A stretch of 64,000 bases of DNA from Anaeromassilibacillus sp. An200. Lineage in GTDB: Bacteria > Bacillota > Clostridia > Oscillospirales > Acutalibacteraceae. Both the position numbers and the translations under genes were made by a program. This document shows positions 46,589 through 54,858 of this stretch, in pieces. The stretch's first letter is position 1; the number at the start of each line of letters is the position of its first letter. Under the pieces are notes generated by a model. It was given only the letters and a program-made list of their open reading frames with translations, was not told where the DNA came from and searched no databases. The DNA lies in the NCBI RefSeq assembly GCF_002160025.1, contig NZ_NFJU01000015.1, positions 17,740 through 81,739 on the forward strand. Direction: 5' to 3'.

Positions 46589-47371
46589 ATGGATTGGATG
46601 TCTGTCACAAACCTGAACGCTTATGTCAAAGGGCTCAAGCTAAAAACAACCTGGGATCTAAAGCAGGAAAAGGGTGACGTCACGGCAAAAGGCATGACTT
46701 TGGAGGAATGGCTCGAATCCAGCAAGCCTAAGCCTTTGGAGCGTGAGCAAACCGGGCAAAAGCGGGACGAAAAGCTGGCCACCATTCACGCCAAGCTGGA
46801 TGTGGGCGGCAAACTGACGCCCAAGGAGCGGGATTATCTCAAAGAGAAGGATCCCCTGGCCTATCAGGAGCTGGTTCAGGAGGAACGCGCACAAAAGGCC
46901 TATGAGAGAGCTTTGCGCCGCTGCAAAACGAAGGAAGAAGTCAAACGAATGCTGACCAACTCCATCAGCCGCTCCATGATGGTTATTGGCTCCATTGAGC
47001 ATAACCCCAACATCTCACAGCAAAAAAAGCTGGAAATCGCCATGAGGGAAAAGCGAAAGGTTGACAGCGCCGCAAAAGCCACGCGGGAATTTGCCCGCCG
47101 GGGTGAACTGGCCCGCCTTCCCGAGGAATCGGAGAAAACCAACGCTCGCCTCGAGCAGGAAAGGCTGCTGTTCCAGCTGGAAAAACCGGCGGATCCCCCA
47201 CCTTTCCCTCACAGCCATACGGAAGAAGGAGAGAAAAACAACGCTTCTGCCGAACCGCAGGCATTTCACGGGACACCACACGTATCCGCCAAAAACGCCT
47301 ATGCATTCTACAGCCGCGAATCAACCGTCTCCGATATTCCCGCTCGCCCTGCCTGGAACAAAAAAGCCTGA
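46589..47371 (+). CDS. Uncharacterised charged helical protein
   Basis: This 260-aa product has no family I recognise. It is mostly helical and charged, with a middle part (LTPKERDYLKEKDPLAYQEL and KTKEEVKRMLTNSISRS) and a Pro/His-rich tail that looks disordered. There is no signal peptide or membrane segment. The ATG at 46589 is eight bases from GGGAGGAGG; the TTG at 46583 is too close. A terminator-like hairpin separates it from the APH-type gene. Its style (long helices, disordered tail) recalls the lipase-fold and coiled-coil proteins in this part of the window. Confidence 0.7.
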   Translation: MDWMSVTNLNAYVKGLKLKTTWDLKQEKGDVTAKGMTLEEWLESSKPKPLEREQTGQKRDEKLATIHAKLDVGGKLTPKERDYLKEKDPLAYQELVQEERAQKAYERALRRCKTKEEVKRMLTNSISRSMMVIGSIEHNPNISQQKKLEIAMREKRKVDSAAKATREFARRGELARLPEESEKTNARLEQERLLFQLEKPADPPPFPHSHTEEGEKNNASAEPQAFHGTPHVSAKNAYAFYSRESTVSDIPARPAWNKKA

Positions 47372-47374
47372 TAA

Positions 47375-47418
47375 ATCCTGCGGGTTCGGCTCATTGCCGG
47401 ATCCGCAGGATGTTTTTT
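47375..47418 (+). terminator. Terminator between the unknown gene and the APH-type gene
   Basis: Arms ATCCTGCGG (47375-47383) and CCGCAGGAT (47403-47411), then GTTTTTT. The next ATG is only 26 bases on, so it may act as an attenuator. Confidence 0.75.
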
Positions 47419-47443
47419 ATAACGGAAGGGAGAATATTTTTCC

Positions 47444-48313
47444 ATGACACAAAACAAAGAACCGGAAAAATGGAGAGAAGGCATAGACCCATTTACCCTG
47501 CCTCTTCAAAACATCCGGATTCAGGAAATTCTGGGCTACCCGCACGCTGCCAATCAGGTTTTCTATCTCAAGGGACTGCGGCATGGAAAGGCGGGATATT
47601 ATTACCTGAAATACGCTGCGCATGCGGATGCCAATCTCCAAAACGAAGTGGAGATCATTCGCACTCTGCACTCCCCCCTTGCTCCCAGGGTGGTGGAATA
47701 TGATGCTGAACATTTTCAATACGAATTGACAGAGCAAATCGAAGGAGCACGGCTGTCGGTGATTCTGCAACAGGCAGACTGTGAGAACGGTATTGCATTT
47801 ATGCGCGAATATGGAAAAACACTGGCGGCCCTGCATCAATCCAAGGGTACTTTCCCTGACGCTCCACACAGACGGTTCCATACCATTCCGGAACGCGATT
47901 ATTTTTCCGACAACCATATGGAAAACGTCTTTTTCTGGCTTACAGCCAATCAGCCGCAGCAAATCTATCCATGCTTTGTCCACGGAAACTTTCATTTTGC
48001 CAATATTCTTTGGAAGTCCGGACACATTTCCGGTATTCTGGATTTTGAACTGGCTGGAATGGGGAACCGGGAGTTTGACATTGCATGGTCGTTGATTCTG
48101 CGTCCAGGACAGAACTTTATGAAAACCAAAGAAGAACTGCGGGAATTTCTTTTGGGGTATACTTCTATACAGGAATGTAACTGCAATCTGGTGCTATACT
48201 ACATGGTCCTGATTTATTCGAGATTTTTAAAGCTGGGGGACAAACCATACGAAAGCTATGTGAGAAAGTGGATGGATGCGGCCATCCAATACGGCGATCG
48301 GCAGATCGTCTGA
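47444..48313 (+). CDS. APH/choline kinase-fold phosphotransferase
   Basis: This 289-aa protein has the aminoglycoside-phosphotransferase fold: YYYLKYAAHAD with the ATP-binding Lys, the catalytic-loop CFVHGNFHFANILW, and the metal-binding GILDFELAGMGNREFDIAW. The catalytic loop reads HGN where active kinases have HGD, so the usual base is replaced by Asn while the metal Asp is kept. It may be a weak kinase, a non-kinase binder, or act on an unusual substrate. Genes of this fold near sporulation loci are not rare, but a link to sigK just downstream is only positional. Confidence 0.82.
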   Translation: MTQNKEPEKWREGIDPFTLPLQNIRIQEILGYPHAANQVFYLKGLRHGKAGYYYLKYAAHADANLQNEVEIIRTLHSPLAPRVVEYDAEHFQYELTEQIEGARLSVILQQADCENGIAFMREYGKTLAALHQSKGTFPDAPHRRFHTIPERDYFSDNHMENVFFWLTANQPQQIYPCFVHGNFHFANILWKSGHISGILDFELAGMGNREFDIAWSLILRPGQNFMKTKEELREFLLGYTSIQECNCNLVLYYMVLIYSRFLKLGDKPYESYVRKWMDAAIQYGDRQIV

Positions 48314-48366
48314 CTCTGTCTGTACGCGCTTCTCTTTCGGACTTGCAACAAACAAGCCGCCCAGCG

Positions 48367-48375
48367 CATAGGATA
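48367..48375 (+). promoter_or_regulatory. Candidate mother-cell (SigE/SigK-type) -10 element before sigK
   Basis: CATAGGATA fits the SigK -10 form CATAnnnTA and is close to the SigE form. It lies 48 bases before the sigK start; a matching -35 is less clear (AAC or AAACAAG some 13-17 bases upstream). Confidence 0.4.
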
Positions 48376-48422
48376 GCGGTATCACCGGGCTATGCCCGAA
48401 TTTGCCGCGGAGGTACTGCACT

Positions 48423-48629
48423 ATGCTGACTGCCCTTTTGTCTTGCGCCATCTCGGGATTTTTGTTTTTCATTCTCCATGTCACAGGGACTGGCTCTTTT
48501 CCCCGCCCTCTTACACCAGCGGAAGAAAAAGATTGTCTGGCCCGCCTGCGTCTCGGAGATCCCTCCGCCCGATCGGAGCTGGTAGAACATAACCTTCGTC
48601 TTGTGGCACATATCATCAAGAACGGTTGA
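48423..48629 (+). CDS. sigK: sigK segment 1 of 3 (pro-sequence and start of region 2)
   Basis: This is the first part of the sporulation sigma factor SigK. The ATG at 48423 follows GCGGAGG. The first 28 residues are hydrophobic (MLTALLSCAISGFLFFILHV), like the membrane-bound pro-sequence of Bacillus pro-SigK. Then come FPRPLTPAEEKDCL and EHNLRLVAHIIK, a clear SigK match. In the present DNA the frame ends two residues later (NG, stop at 48627-48629), because element 1 starts at CAAGAA (48617-48622). Joined to base 54660 the frame continues as [15 protein letters not shown], as in clostridial SigK. Confidence 0.93.
   Translation: MLTALLSCAISGFLFFILHVTGTGSFPRPLTPAEEKDCLARLRLGDPSARSELVEHNLRLVAHIIKNG
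48617..48622. repeat. Left attachment core of element 1
   Basis: CAAGAA, shared with 54660-54665. Within it AA (48618-48619) is the likely crossover dinucleotide, by symmetry of the reconstructed circle site. Confidence 0.75.
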
Positions 48630-48642
48630 TGCGGAAGGAAAG

Positions 48643-48683
48643 AAATCCCGCAAGGCCAGCGGCGACGCGGCTTTGCGGGATTT
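48643..48683 (+). terminator. Hairpin at the left end of element 1
   Basis: Arms AAATCCCGCAA (48643-48653) and TTGCGGGATTT (48673-48683). It lies just after the in-frame stop of sigK segment 1 and would end the interrupted transcript. Confidence 0.65.
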
Positions 48684-48689
48684 ACTATG

Positions 48690-49056
48690 GGATAAAGCAA
48701 AAGGAAAAACTCTCTGGCGAGGCAACGGACAAGCCCGGTTTGGGGATTATAACAGACATGTGGTCATCTGTTGGGATGTAATGATACGAGGCGGCTTTTA
48801 AGAAAAGATATATATTACGCACTCAAAATTATTGCTTAGTAGAGTTTTCATATAAAACTAATCTCAAAATATTAGAGAGAAAAGAATAGGTCACTTATCG
48901 AAAAAATGCAATTGAGAAAAAGACCAATTTTAATTGAATCTAAAAATTGACTTTTTGGCATAAAAGCAGGAAATGAAATATACGGAATATCTATCGCAGA
49001 AAATAGGACACAGATAATCAGCAGTATAAAAATAAAACTACTCTGATTTTTCCATA
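48690..49056. other. Gene-free left part of element 1
   Basis: No gene is supported here. From about 48800 the DNA is very AT-rich. In the excised circle, codons from the edge to a stop at 48799-48801 would be read as an extension of the recombinase that starts at 53033. Confidence 0.5.
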
Positions 49057-50361
49057 TCACACCTCGCACCTTAAAATTGAATCCACCGCCCACAGCGGAA
49101 GATTCAGCAGCCAATCTTCTTTCTTATAGTCTGCCATGGATGTCCGAATCGATAGCTGAGGCTGGAACTTTTCCCGGTATACTTTCAAACTCTTGGCCTG
49201 GAGATTCACCTCAGCTTTGACTTCGACTGGAATCACATCTTTACCGTTGTCGATGACAAAATCTACTTCTGCGGTTCCGCGATCTGCAGTCCAATAGTAG
49301 ATATTTAGCCCTTTGATCGTTTCTAATTGCTGTAGGACATACTGCTCTGTCAGAGCGCCCTTAAACTCTTTGAACAATTCATTCCCGTCCAGCAGCACAT
49401 CCTGCCGGAGTCCAACCATACAAGACAAGAGGCCTACATCCAGCAAAAACAGCTTGAACGCTTTCAAATCCTCGTAGGCTTTTAGCGGCAAGCTGGGAGC
49501 AGATACTCGGTGGATCTTGTGAACCAAGCCGCAATCGGTCAGCCAGAGCATGGCCAGCTCATATTCCTTGGCACGGGCACCCTCTTTGATAAGGCCATAG
49601 ATAAACTTTCGATTTTCCTTGGCAAGCTGGGCCGGGATGCTGTTCCATAGCATCCGAATACGGGGTACTGTCTCATTAGGTGCGTGTTTGGAAAAGTCCT
49701 GCTCATAAGCGGCCAGAATGCGCTGTTGAATTTCCCGCACCTCATTGAAGTCATGATTGTCCACAAAGGCTTGGACAACCTCCGGCATACCGCCCACATA
49801 GTAGTACTGCTTCAGCAGATCGGAATAATCCTGCTTGAACATGGTAGCCATATCAAAATCGCCCTGGTTTAGCAGTTCCACATATCGGTCTTTTCCCATA
49901 GCCATGAGAAACTCGGAGAAAGAAAGCGGATAAAGATCAAGAAACTCTACTTTTCCAACTGGGAAAGAGGTCCCCTGATGCAGTGCCACACCCAAAAGGC
50001 TCCCGGCACAGATGATTTGATATTGAGGAGCGTCCTCATTGAAATATTTGAGGCTGGACAATGCAGTCGGTACTTCCTGAACCTCATCAAAAATCAGAAG
50101 GGTATTTGCCGGGTCGATTTTATGCCCTGCATAGAGCTCCAACCCTGTCACCAACCGCTCTACCGCAAGGCTTCCTTCAAATAAATTGCGCATCCGTTCG
50201 TTGTTGTCAAAGTTGATATAAACAACAGATTCATATTCAGCGGCTCCGAACGCCTTCATGAGCCAGGTTTTTCCCACCTGACGGGCGCCGCGGATAACCA
50301 GCGGCTTGCGATGCTTTTTAGCCTTCCATTTTTGAAGCCGCTCCATAACAGTACGATACAT
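49057..50361 (-). CDS. AAA ATPase with DUF4143
   Basis: This 434-aa protein has the ATPase domain in residues 1-200 (Walker A GARQVGKTWLMKAF, Walker B NTLLIFDEVQEVP, sensor IICAGSLLGVAL) and the DUF4143 domain in the C-terminal third, with the nuclease-like strand YYWTADRGTAEVDFVIDNG and VIPVEVKAE. Such proteins are common cargo in genomic islands; the DUF4143 part resembles PD-(D/E)XK nucleases. The ATG at 50361 follows AGGGGTGATGGA. It is the only minus-strand gene in element 1 and might act in defence or toxin-like roles; unproven. Confidence 0.92.
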   Translation of the reverse strand: MYRTVMERLQKWKAKKHRKPLVIRGARQVGKTWLMKAFGAAEYESVVYINFDNNERMRNLFEGSLAVERLVTGLELYAGHKIDPANTLLIFDEVQEVPTALSSLKYFNEDAPQYQIICAGSLLGVALHQGTSFPVGKVEFLDLYPLSFSEFLMAMGKDRYVELLNQGDFDMATMFKQDYSDLLKQYYYVGGMPEVVQAFVDNHDFNEVREIQQRILAAYEQDFSKHAPNETVPRIRMLWNSIPAQLAKENRKFIYGLIKEGARAKEYELAMLWLTDCGLVHKIHRVSAPSLPLKAYEDLKAFKLFLLDVGLLSCMVGLRQDVLLDGNELFKEFKGALTEQYVLQQLETIKGLNIYYWTADRGTAEVDFVIDNGKDVIPVEVKAEVNLQAKSLKVYREKFQPQLSIRTSMADYKKEDWLLNLPLWAVDSILRCEV

Positions 50362-50570
50362 TCCATCACCCCTCAGAAATTTTAACTGTATTATACCACA
50401 TATCAACAAAAAATCAAACAACTTTTCGGGACATAAACTCATTTTACAAAGCAACTAATAGGAAGTGGGGCGAATCAAGGTCTTTCAAGGATTGTGAACA
50501 GAGCAACTCCACTATATAGTTTATAGTGCCATTCAAGTACGCTCTCCCTTTTTACAGAAAGGAGATCGCA

Positions 50571-50735
50571 ATGAATCCACGGGAAAACAAGCGAACGAAA
50601 GAATTTGTGACATGGTCGGAGGACTCCTCGATTTTAATCCGGTATGTTCCCTGCCAGGCGGACCAGTTGCGTACTGCGATTCAACTGGCACTGAAAAGCG
50701 CATATATAGAGCAGCTGGAAAGAAAGGAGGGGTAA
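50571..50735 (+). CDS. Small protein preceding the recombinase
   Basis: This 54-aa product (MNPRENKRTKEFVTW start) has a good ribosome site, AGAAAGGAGATCGCA, and ends one base before the next gene. Small ORFs of this kind commonly come before serine recombinases in clostridial elements. A regulatory role, such as steering excision, is possible but not shown. Confidence 0.7.
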   Translation: MNPRENKRTKEFVTWSEDSSILIRYVPCQADQLRTAIQLALKSAYIEQLERKEG

Positions 50736-50736
50736 T

Positions 50737-52302
50737 ATGGAAAATCGGGTTTATTGCTTATATCGTGTATCCACGAAAAAGCAGACGGACTTCAAGGCGG
50801 AAAATCAGGCTGATATTCCTATGCAGAGAAAGGCTTGCCGGGAATTTGCCGGGCAAATGGGATGGGAAATCCTTTACGAAGGCCAGGAAGCTGGCGTATC
50901 CGGGTTCAAGGTGAGTGAAAAAGACCGGGATGTTCTGCAGATGATTAAAGAGTACGCCCTCCAAAGAAAATTTGATATTCTGCTTGTGTTCATGTTTGAC
51001 CGCATTGGCCGCAAAGCGGATGAAAGCCCCTTCGTTGTGGAGTGGTTCGTAAGGCATGGAATTCGTGTTTGGAGCGTCAAGGAGGGAGAACAGCGATTTG
51101 ACCACCACATCGATACCCTGCTCAACTATATCCGATTCTGGCAGGCTGACGGAGAAAGCCGAAAGACCTCTGTGCGCACCAAAGAGGGCCTGCGGCAATT
51201 GGTTTTGGACGGCGGCTATCGCAGCGGAGGCGTACCATACGGATATCGATTGGTAGCAACCGGGAGACTGAATAAGCGGAATAAAGAAATATCGGAACTG
51301 GCAATTGATTCGGATGAAGCGATGGTGGTACGGAAGATCTTTGATCTCTGCATCGTCCATGGCTATGGACGATGCCGGATCGCCACCGAGCTGAACCGGC
51401 AAGGTATCCGTAACCGCAAGGGAGAAAACTGGCACGAGGCCTCCATAGGCCACATTCTTCATAATCCTTGCTATACCGGGGTGCTCCGGAGTGGAGATGC
51501 CATATCACAAAGATTTGAACATCTGATGATTCTGACCCCGGAACTCTTTGAGCAGGCACAGGCGCTGCAAAAAGCACGGCAAAATGAGGCCGATGGGGAG
51601 CGTACAGTTCCTGTGAATGTAACAGGGAATTCTTTGTTGTCAGGAAATATTTATTGCGGACACTGTGGCGGAAGACTGGTTCTGACCTCAAACTGCAAAA
51701 GTTATGTGACCGCAGACGGAAACAAAGTAAAACACCGCCGTACCCGATATGTCTGCTATCAGAAAACGCGCCATCGCTGTGTGTGCGATGGACAGACAGG
51801 ATACACAGCGCACATTTTGGATGAAAAGGTGGAACATGTAATTTGCCGGCTTTTGGAACAGTTAGGCGCAGTTGAGGAAAGCTTTCTGCTTCAGGGGTAT
51901 CTGCTTTGTGAAGAAAAGCAGATACGGAGGAAAATACGGGATGCTGCTCACGAGGCGGAGAGAAAAAAGCAAGATTATCAGCTTTTGAAACAGGAACTGC
52001 AAAAATCGCTGCACGGTTCCAGTCCGTACCCAGCGGAAATATTGGCGGAAATGCTGTGCGAAGCCGAAAGAAATGCGGCATCAGCGGTCACTTATCTTAC
52101 ATCACTGCAAAGTCAACTGTCATTGCTGCGCAAAAAAGATATGGCACAACAGGATGAGAAGAAAATCTTTTGGGTAGACATCTACCGCGCCAGTCCTATA
52201 GAGGTGAAAAAGATGATTGTCTGCCATCTGATCCCTAAAATCCATGTCTATCGCGGCTATCGGTTGGAACTGGAAATCAGCGACATAGGCGTCGTACTGT
52301 AA
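50737..52302 (+). CDS. Large serine recombinase, first of element 1
   Basis: This 521-aa DNA recombinase has the resolvase domain (1-140) with catalytic Ser in CLYRVSTKKQ, the Arg pair in FMFDRIGRKADE, then the Recombinase domain (about 160-270, GGVPYGYRLVATGR and HNPCYTGVLRSGD) and a zinc ribbon (CGHCGGRLVL and a later Cys pair in HRCVCDGQ). A coiled-coil part follows. It is complete and not at the element edge, so it may be a partner of the second recombinase, like CcrA/CcrB pairs, or belong to an older nested insertion. Confidence 0.94.
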   Translation: MENRVYCLYRVSTKKQTDFKAENQADIPMQRKACREFAGQMGWEILYEGQEAGVSGFKVSEKDRDVLQMIKEYALQRKFDILLVFMFDRIGRKADESPFVVEWFVRHGIRVWSVKEGEQRFDHHIDTLLNYIRFWQADGESRKTSVRTKEGLRQLVLDGGYRSGGVPYGYRLVATGRLNKRNKEISELAIDSDEAMVVRKIFDLCIVHGYGRCRIATELNRQGIRNRKGENWHEASIGHILHNPCYTGVLRSGDAISQRFEHLMILTPELFEQAQALQKARQNEADGERTVPVNVTGNSLLSGNIYCGHCGGRLVLTSNCKSYVTADGNKVKHRRTRYVCYQKTRHRCVCDGQTGYTAHILDEKVEHVICRLLEQLGAVEESFLLQGYLLCEEKQIRRKIRDAAHEAERKKQDYQLLKQELQKSLHGSSPYPAEILAEMLCEAERNAASAVTYLTSLQSQLSLLRKKDMAQQDEKKIFWVDIYRASPIEVKKMIVCHLIPKIHVYRGYRLELEISDIGVVL

Positions 52303-52364
52303 GCAGGGGGGATTGCTTGCGCGGGAGAGCGCTCGAATGGCATGCGCTTACAAATAGAGCAAAC

Positions 52365-52409
52365 AAAAAAGTGGCGGAAGATCGACCAATGATCTTCCGC
52401 CACTTTTTT
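52365..52409 (+). terminator. Terminator after the first recombinase
   Basis: Perfect arms around AAAAAAGTGGCGGAAGATC and its complement, loop GACCAAT-like, followed by TTTTTTG. It would separate the recombinase from the next small gene. Confidence 0.85.
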
Positions 52410-52434
52410 GCTTATATGAGAAAGGAGAACTTAT

Positions 52435-52809
52435 ATGGAACAGAAATACGCTTGCTTACTATACCGAACGAAGACGACAGAACAGAAAGATCAAGCAGAG
52501 ATGGAACGCCAGAGGGGCGTTTGTCTGCAGTTTGCCCAGGAACAGGGCTGGCTTCCGATCAGAGAGTTCTGGTGTTCAGAAGAAGACGGGCGCCCGATAA
52601 ACGAGGACCCGCTTCTGGAATTACGTGTCGGTGCAGAGCAAGCCCAATTTCAAATTTTACTGGTTTCTGAGTTCGATCGTATCGGACGCGTCCCAGTGGA
52701 ATGCAGCGCTGCTGCGGCCTTTTTTGAGCGACATGGTGTTGAGGTATGGACTGTAACGGACGGATATATGGGAAAACTCGTCCGGCTGGAAGTGGAAACA
52801 ATGAAGTGA
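52435..52809 (+). CDS. Stand-alone resolvase-like domain lacking the catalytic serine
   Basis: The 124-aa product resembles only the N-terminal domain of a serine recombinase: CLLYRTKTTEQKDQAEMERQ, VSEFDRIGRVPVECSAAAAFFERHGVEVWTV. The catalytic position reads YRTKT instead of YRVST, so Ser is gone (Thr two places on). It ends without the DNA-binding parts. It has an AGAAAGGAG ribosome site and lies between two full recombinases. It could be a decayed recombinase or a dominant regulator that pairs with them through the shared domain. Confidence 0.75.
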   Translation: MEQKYACLLYRTKTTEQKDQAEMERQRGVCLQFAQEQGWLPIREFWCSEEDGRPINEDPLLELRVGAEQAQFQILLVSEFDRIGRVPVECSAAAAFFERHGVEVWTVTDGYMGKLVRLEVETMK

Positions 52810-52863
52810 CACTATCATGTTTCGGAGCATGGATTCATAGGCATAGGAATGAGGTGATGATCG

Positions 52864-53055
52864 TTGGAGAGCACGCAGAGAGAGGTAGTCAGTGTCCTGC
52901 TGGAGCATGTTCTTTCCCTTGGCCTTATATCACAATTCACCTATTCTAAGGCGGAGGATTTGGTACATTCTGTGATGGATTTTCCAGAGCTATTCCGGTA
53001 TCCTGTGTGCTTGACAGAGGAGGGATGTCAGCATGAATGTACTCAAGATCCGTAA
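52864..53055 (+). CDS. Small protein overlapping the second recombinase
   Basis: The 63-aa product starts at TTG (52864) behind GAGGTGATGATCG and overlaps the recombinase start by 23 bases. It is helical (REVVSVLLEHVLSLGLISQFTY). Its overlap suggests coupled translation and perhaps a role in controlling the recombinase, such as a directionality factor. No family is recognised. Confidence 0.6.
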   Translation: MESTQREVVSVLLEHVLSLGLISQFTYSKAEDLVHSVMDFPELFRYPVCLTEEGCQHECTQDP

Positions 53056-54700
53056 TGAGATGCGCAGCGGAAAAAGCATCTTTGATTTGCCCCTGCGGGT
53101 AACCTTTTACGCCAGAGTGTCCACAGACAAAGACGAGCAGTTGAACAGCCTGGAAAATCAAGTACAGTACTATACAGAGCTGATTCAGTCCAAGCCAAAC
53201 TGGACCTATATTCCGGGCTATATTGACGAGGGCATCAGCGGAACAAGCACCAGAAAGCGGGATAGTTTCCTTCGGATGATTTCCGACGCCAAGGCAGGGC
53301 GGTTCGACTTCATCATTACAAAGGAAATATCCCGCTTTTCCCGTTCCACACTGGACAGCATCCAGTATACCCAGGAACTGCTGGAGCACGATGTGGGGGT
53401 ACTGTTTCAGAACGACAATATTAACACCCTGGACAGTGACAGTGAGTTCCGCCTGGTGGTCATGGCCGGTGTAGCCCAGGATGAGGTGCGAAAGCTCTCG
53501 GAGCGGTTAAAATTCGGCTTTCGCCAGGCCATCAAAAACGGCCATGTGCTGGGCAATGACAAACTGTGGGGCTATGACAAAAAGGACTGCGTCCTTACTA
53601 TCAACGAGGCGGAAGCCAAGGTGGTGCGCCGGATCTTCCACCTCTACGCCAATGAGCAGATGGGCATCCGGCGCATTTCCCAGCAGCTCTATGATGAGGG
53701 CTTTACCAGCCGGAAGGGTAACGCCTTCAATGTGCTGACCATCCGACACATTTTGGAGAATCCCAAATACAAGGGCTGGTACTGCGCCAATAAGAGCCAG
53801 ACCGTGGACTACCGCAGCAAGCGGAAGATCTTTCTGGACGAGAGCGAGTGGGTGATGTACCCGGACCCATCCATCCCAGCCATTGTATCGGAGGAACTAT
53901 GGGACCGGGCCAATGCCCTCTACAAGCGGCGAAGCGCTCAGATGATGTCTCACCAGAGTGCCGCCGAGTTTCATAATCGCTACCCATACAGCGGCAAGAT
54001 CATTTGTGAAGAGCATGGTACCAGCTTTCACCGGCAGGTGCTGAAAAGTTCCAAAGGAGAGAAAGAGGTCTGGCAATGCCGGGTATACCGGAATCGGGGA
54101 CGGGCAGCCTGTTCCGCACCTCAAATGCGGACTTCTGAACTGGATCAAATCATGGCGCAGATCTTCGATCAACTGGCGCAGGATAAATCGGCAATCGTGG
54201 ATGCCGTGATGAAGGTCATTCAGGCCGTTCCCAATGAGCACGACTACCGCCAAGATGCCGGGCGGATAGAAGCGGAGTTATCTGCCATCTATGCAAAAAA
54301 GGACCGCCTGCTGGAGATGAGCATAGAAGGTGCCCTCTCCACGGCAGAGTTCAAACAGCGCAACGACGCCTTCAACCAACAGATCCACGAACTGGAGAGA
54401 CAGATCGAGGTTTTGAAGGCGGAGGAAGAAAAAAGCCAAATCTCTGTGGAGCAGCTGGGGAAGATCAAGGCCGCGCTGGAGGAAGAACTGTCCTTTCAAA
54501 ACGGCGTGAACTCAGCCTTGGTCGCCACCATACTGGATCATATTGTGGTCAAAAAGGGCAGTACCAAGGAAGAAGTACATTTAGACATTTACTTGAAATT
54601 CGGCGACCCCTATGGGGGCGTTTTTGACCGGGAAAATTCCTCCTTCTGCTTCACACGTCCAAGAAATATTATGCCAACAACAGCGATCAGGACGATTTGA
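53033..54700 (+). CDS. Large serine recombinase at the right edge of element 1 (SpoIVCA-like)
   Basis: This 555-aa recombinase has catalytic Ser in [13 protein letters not shown], the domain core [15 protein letters not shown] and [11 protein letters not shown], Recombinase domain with [19 protein letters not shown], zinc ribbon cysteines and a C-terminal coiled coil. It is the best candidate for cutting out element 1 during sporulation. The frame crosses the right attachment site: its last 13 residues come from sigK DNA. In the circle the same frame would read on through RTVDAEGKKSRK to the stop at 48799-48801, adding about 45 more residues than now. Expression control may lie in the small genes before it. 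Confidence 0.93.
   Translation: MNVLKIRNEMRSGKSIFDLPLRVTFYARVSTDKDEQLNSLENQVQYYTELIQSKPNWTYIPGYIDEGISGTSTRKRDSFLRMISDAKAGRFDFIITKEISRFSRSTLDSIQYTQELLEHDVGVLFQNDNINTLDSDSEFRLVVMAGVAQDEVRKLSERLKFGFRQAIKNGHVLGNDKLWGYDKKDCVLTINEAEAKVVRRIFHLYANEQMGIRRISQQLYDEGFTSRKGNAFNVLTIRHILENPKYKGWYCANKSQTVDYRSKRKIFLDESEWVMYPDPSIPAIVSEELWDRANALYKRRSAQMMSHQSAAEFHNRYPYSGKIICEEHGTSFHRQVLKSSKGEKEVWQCRVYRNRGRAACSAPQMRTSELDQIMAQIFDQLAQDKSAIVDAVMKVIQAVPNEHDYRQDAGRIEAELSAIYAKKDRLLEMSIEGALSTAEFKQRNDAFNQQIHELERQIEVLKAEEEKSQISVEQLGKIKAALEEELSFQNGVNSALVATILDHIVVKKGSTKEEVHLDIYLKFGDPYGGVFDRENSSFCFTRPRNIMPTTAIRTI
54660..54665. repeat. Right attachment core of element 1
   Basis: CAAGAA, matching 48617-48622; sigK coding resumes here with AAG AAA TAT TAT. 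Confidence 0.75.
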
Positions 54701-54799
54701 TTTCGATCGGCACCATCGGTCTCATCAAAGCCGTCAATACGTTTGATCCCGACAAGAGCATCAAGCTTTCCTCCTATGCGGCACGATGCATTGAAAATG
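54660..54799 (+). CDS. sigK: sigK segment 2 of 3 (rest of region 2)
   Basis: This 140-base coding island between the two elements reads [46 protein letters not shown], the core-binding and -10-recognition part of SigK (region 2.1-2.4). It has no start codon of its own. In the present DNA the frame runs on past the left edge of element 2 into AILTKMCL and a stop at 54821-54823. It is useful only when joined on both sides. The upstream recombinase frame also covers its first 40 bases in another phase. Confidence 0.93.
54795..54799. repeat. Left attachment core of element 2
   Basis: AAATG; followed inside the element by CTATCCTCACA, the right arm of the inferred attP. Confidence 0.8.
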
Positions 54800-54858
54800 C
54801 TATCCTCACAAAAATGTGTCTGTGAACCATCCGGCCACATACCAATGATTGGATTTCT

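Larger units (their letters stand above)
48617..54665 (+). mobile_element. Skin-like element 1 inside sigK
   Basis: The element is bounded by direct repeats CAAGAA at 48617-48622 and 54660-54665, and is about 6.04 kb long. It splits codons of sigK region 2. Contents: a left terminator, an AT-rich stretch, an AAA/DUF4143 ATPase (minus), then on the plus strand a small ORF, a serine recombinase, a resolvase-like fragment, a small ORF and a second serine recombinase that reaches the right edge. The would-be circle junction has an imperfect inverted repeat around AA: TCACACGTCC and GAACGGTTGA match at 7 of 10 positions when folded. Excision restores the sigK frame exactly, which is the strongest evidence. 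Confidence 0.9.

Noticed and set aside
48872..49114. An 80-aa hydrophobic minus-strand frame in element 1
   Set aside because: It overlaps the end of the DUF4143 ATPase and has no ribosome site at its start; low-complexity AT-rich DNA easily gives hydrophobic frames.
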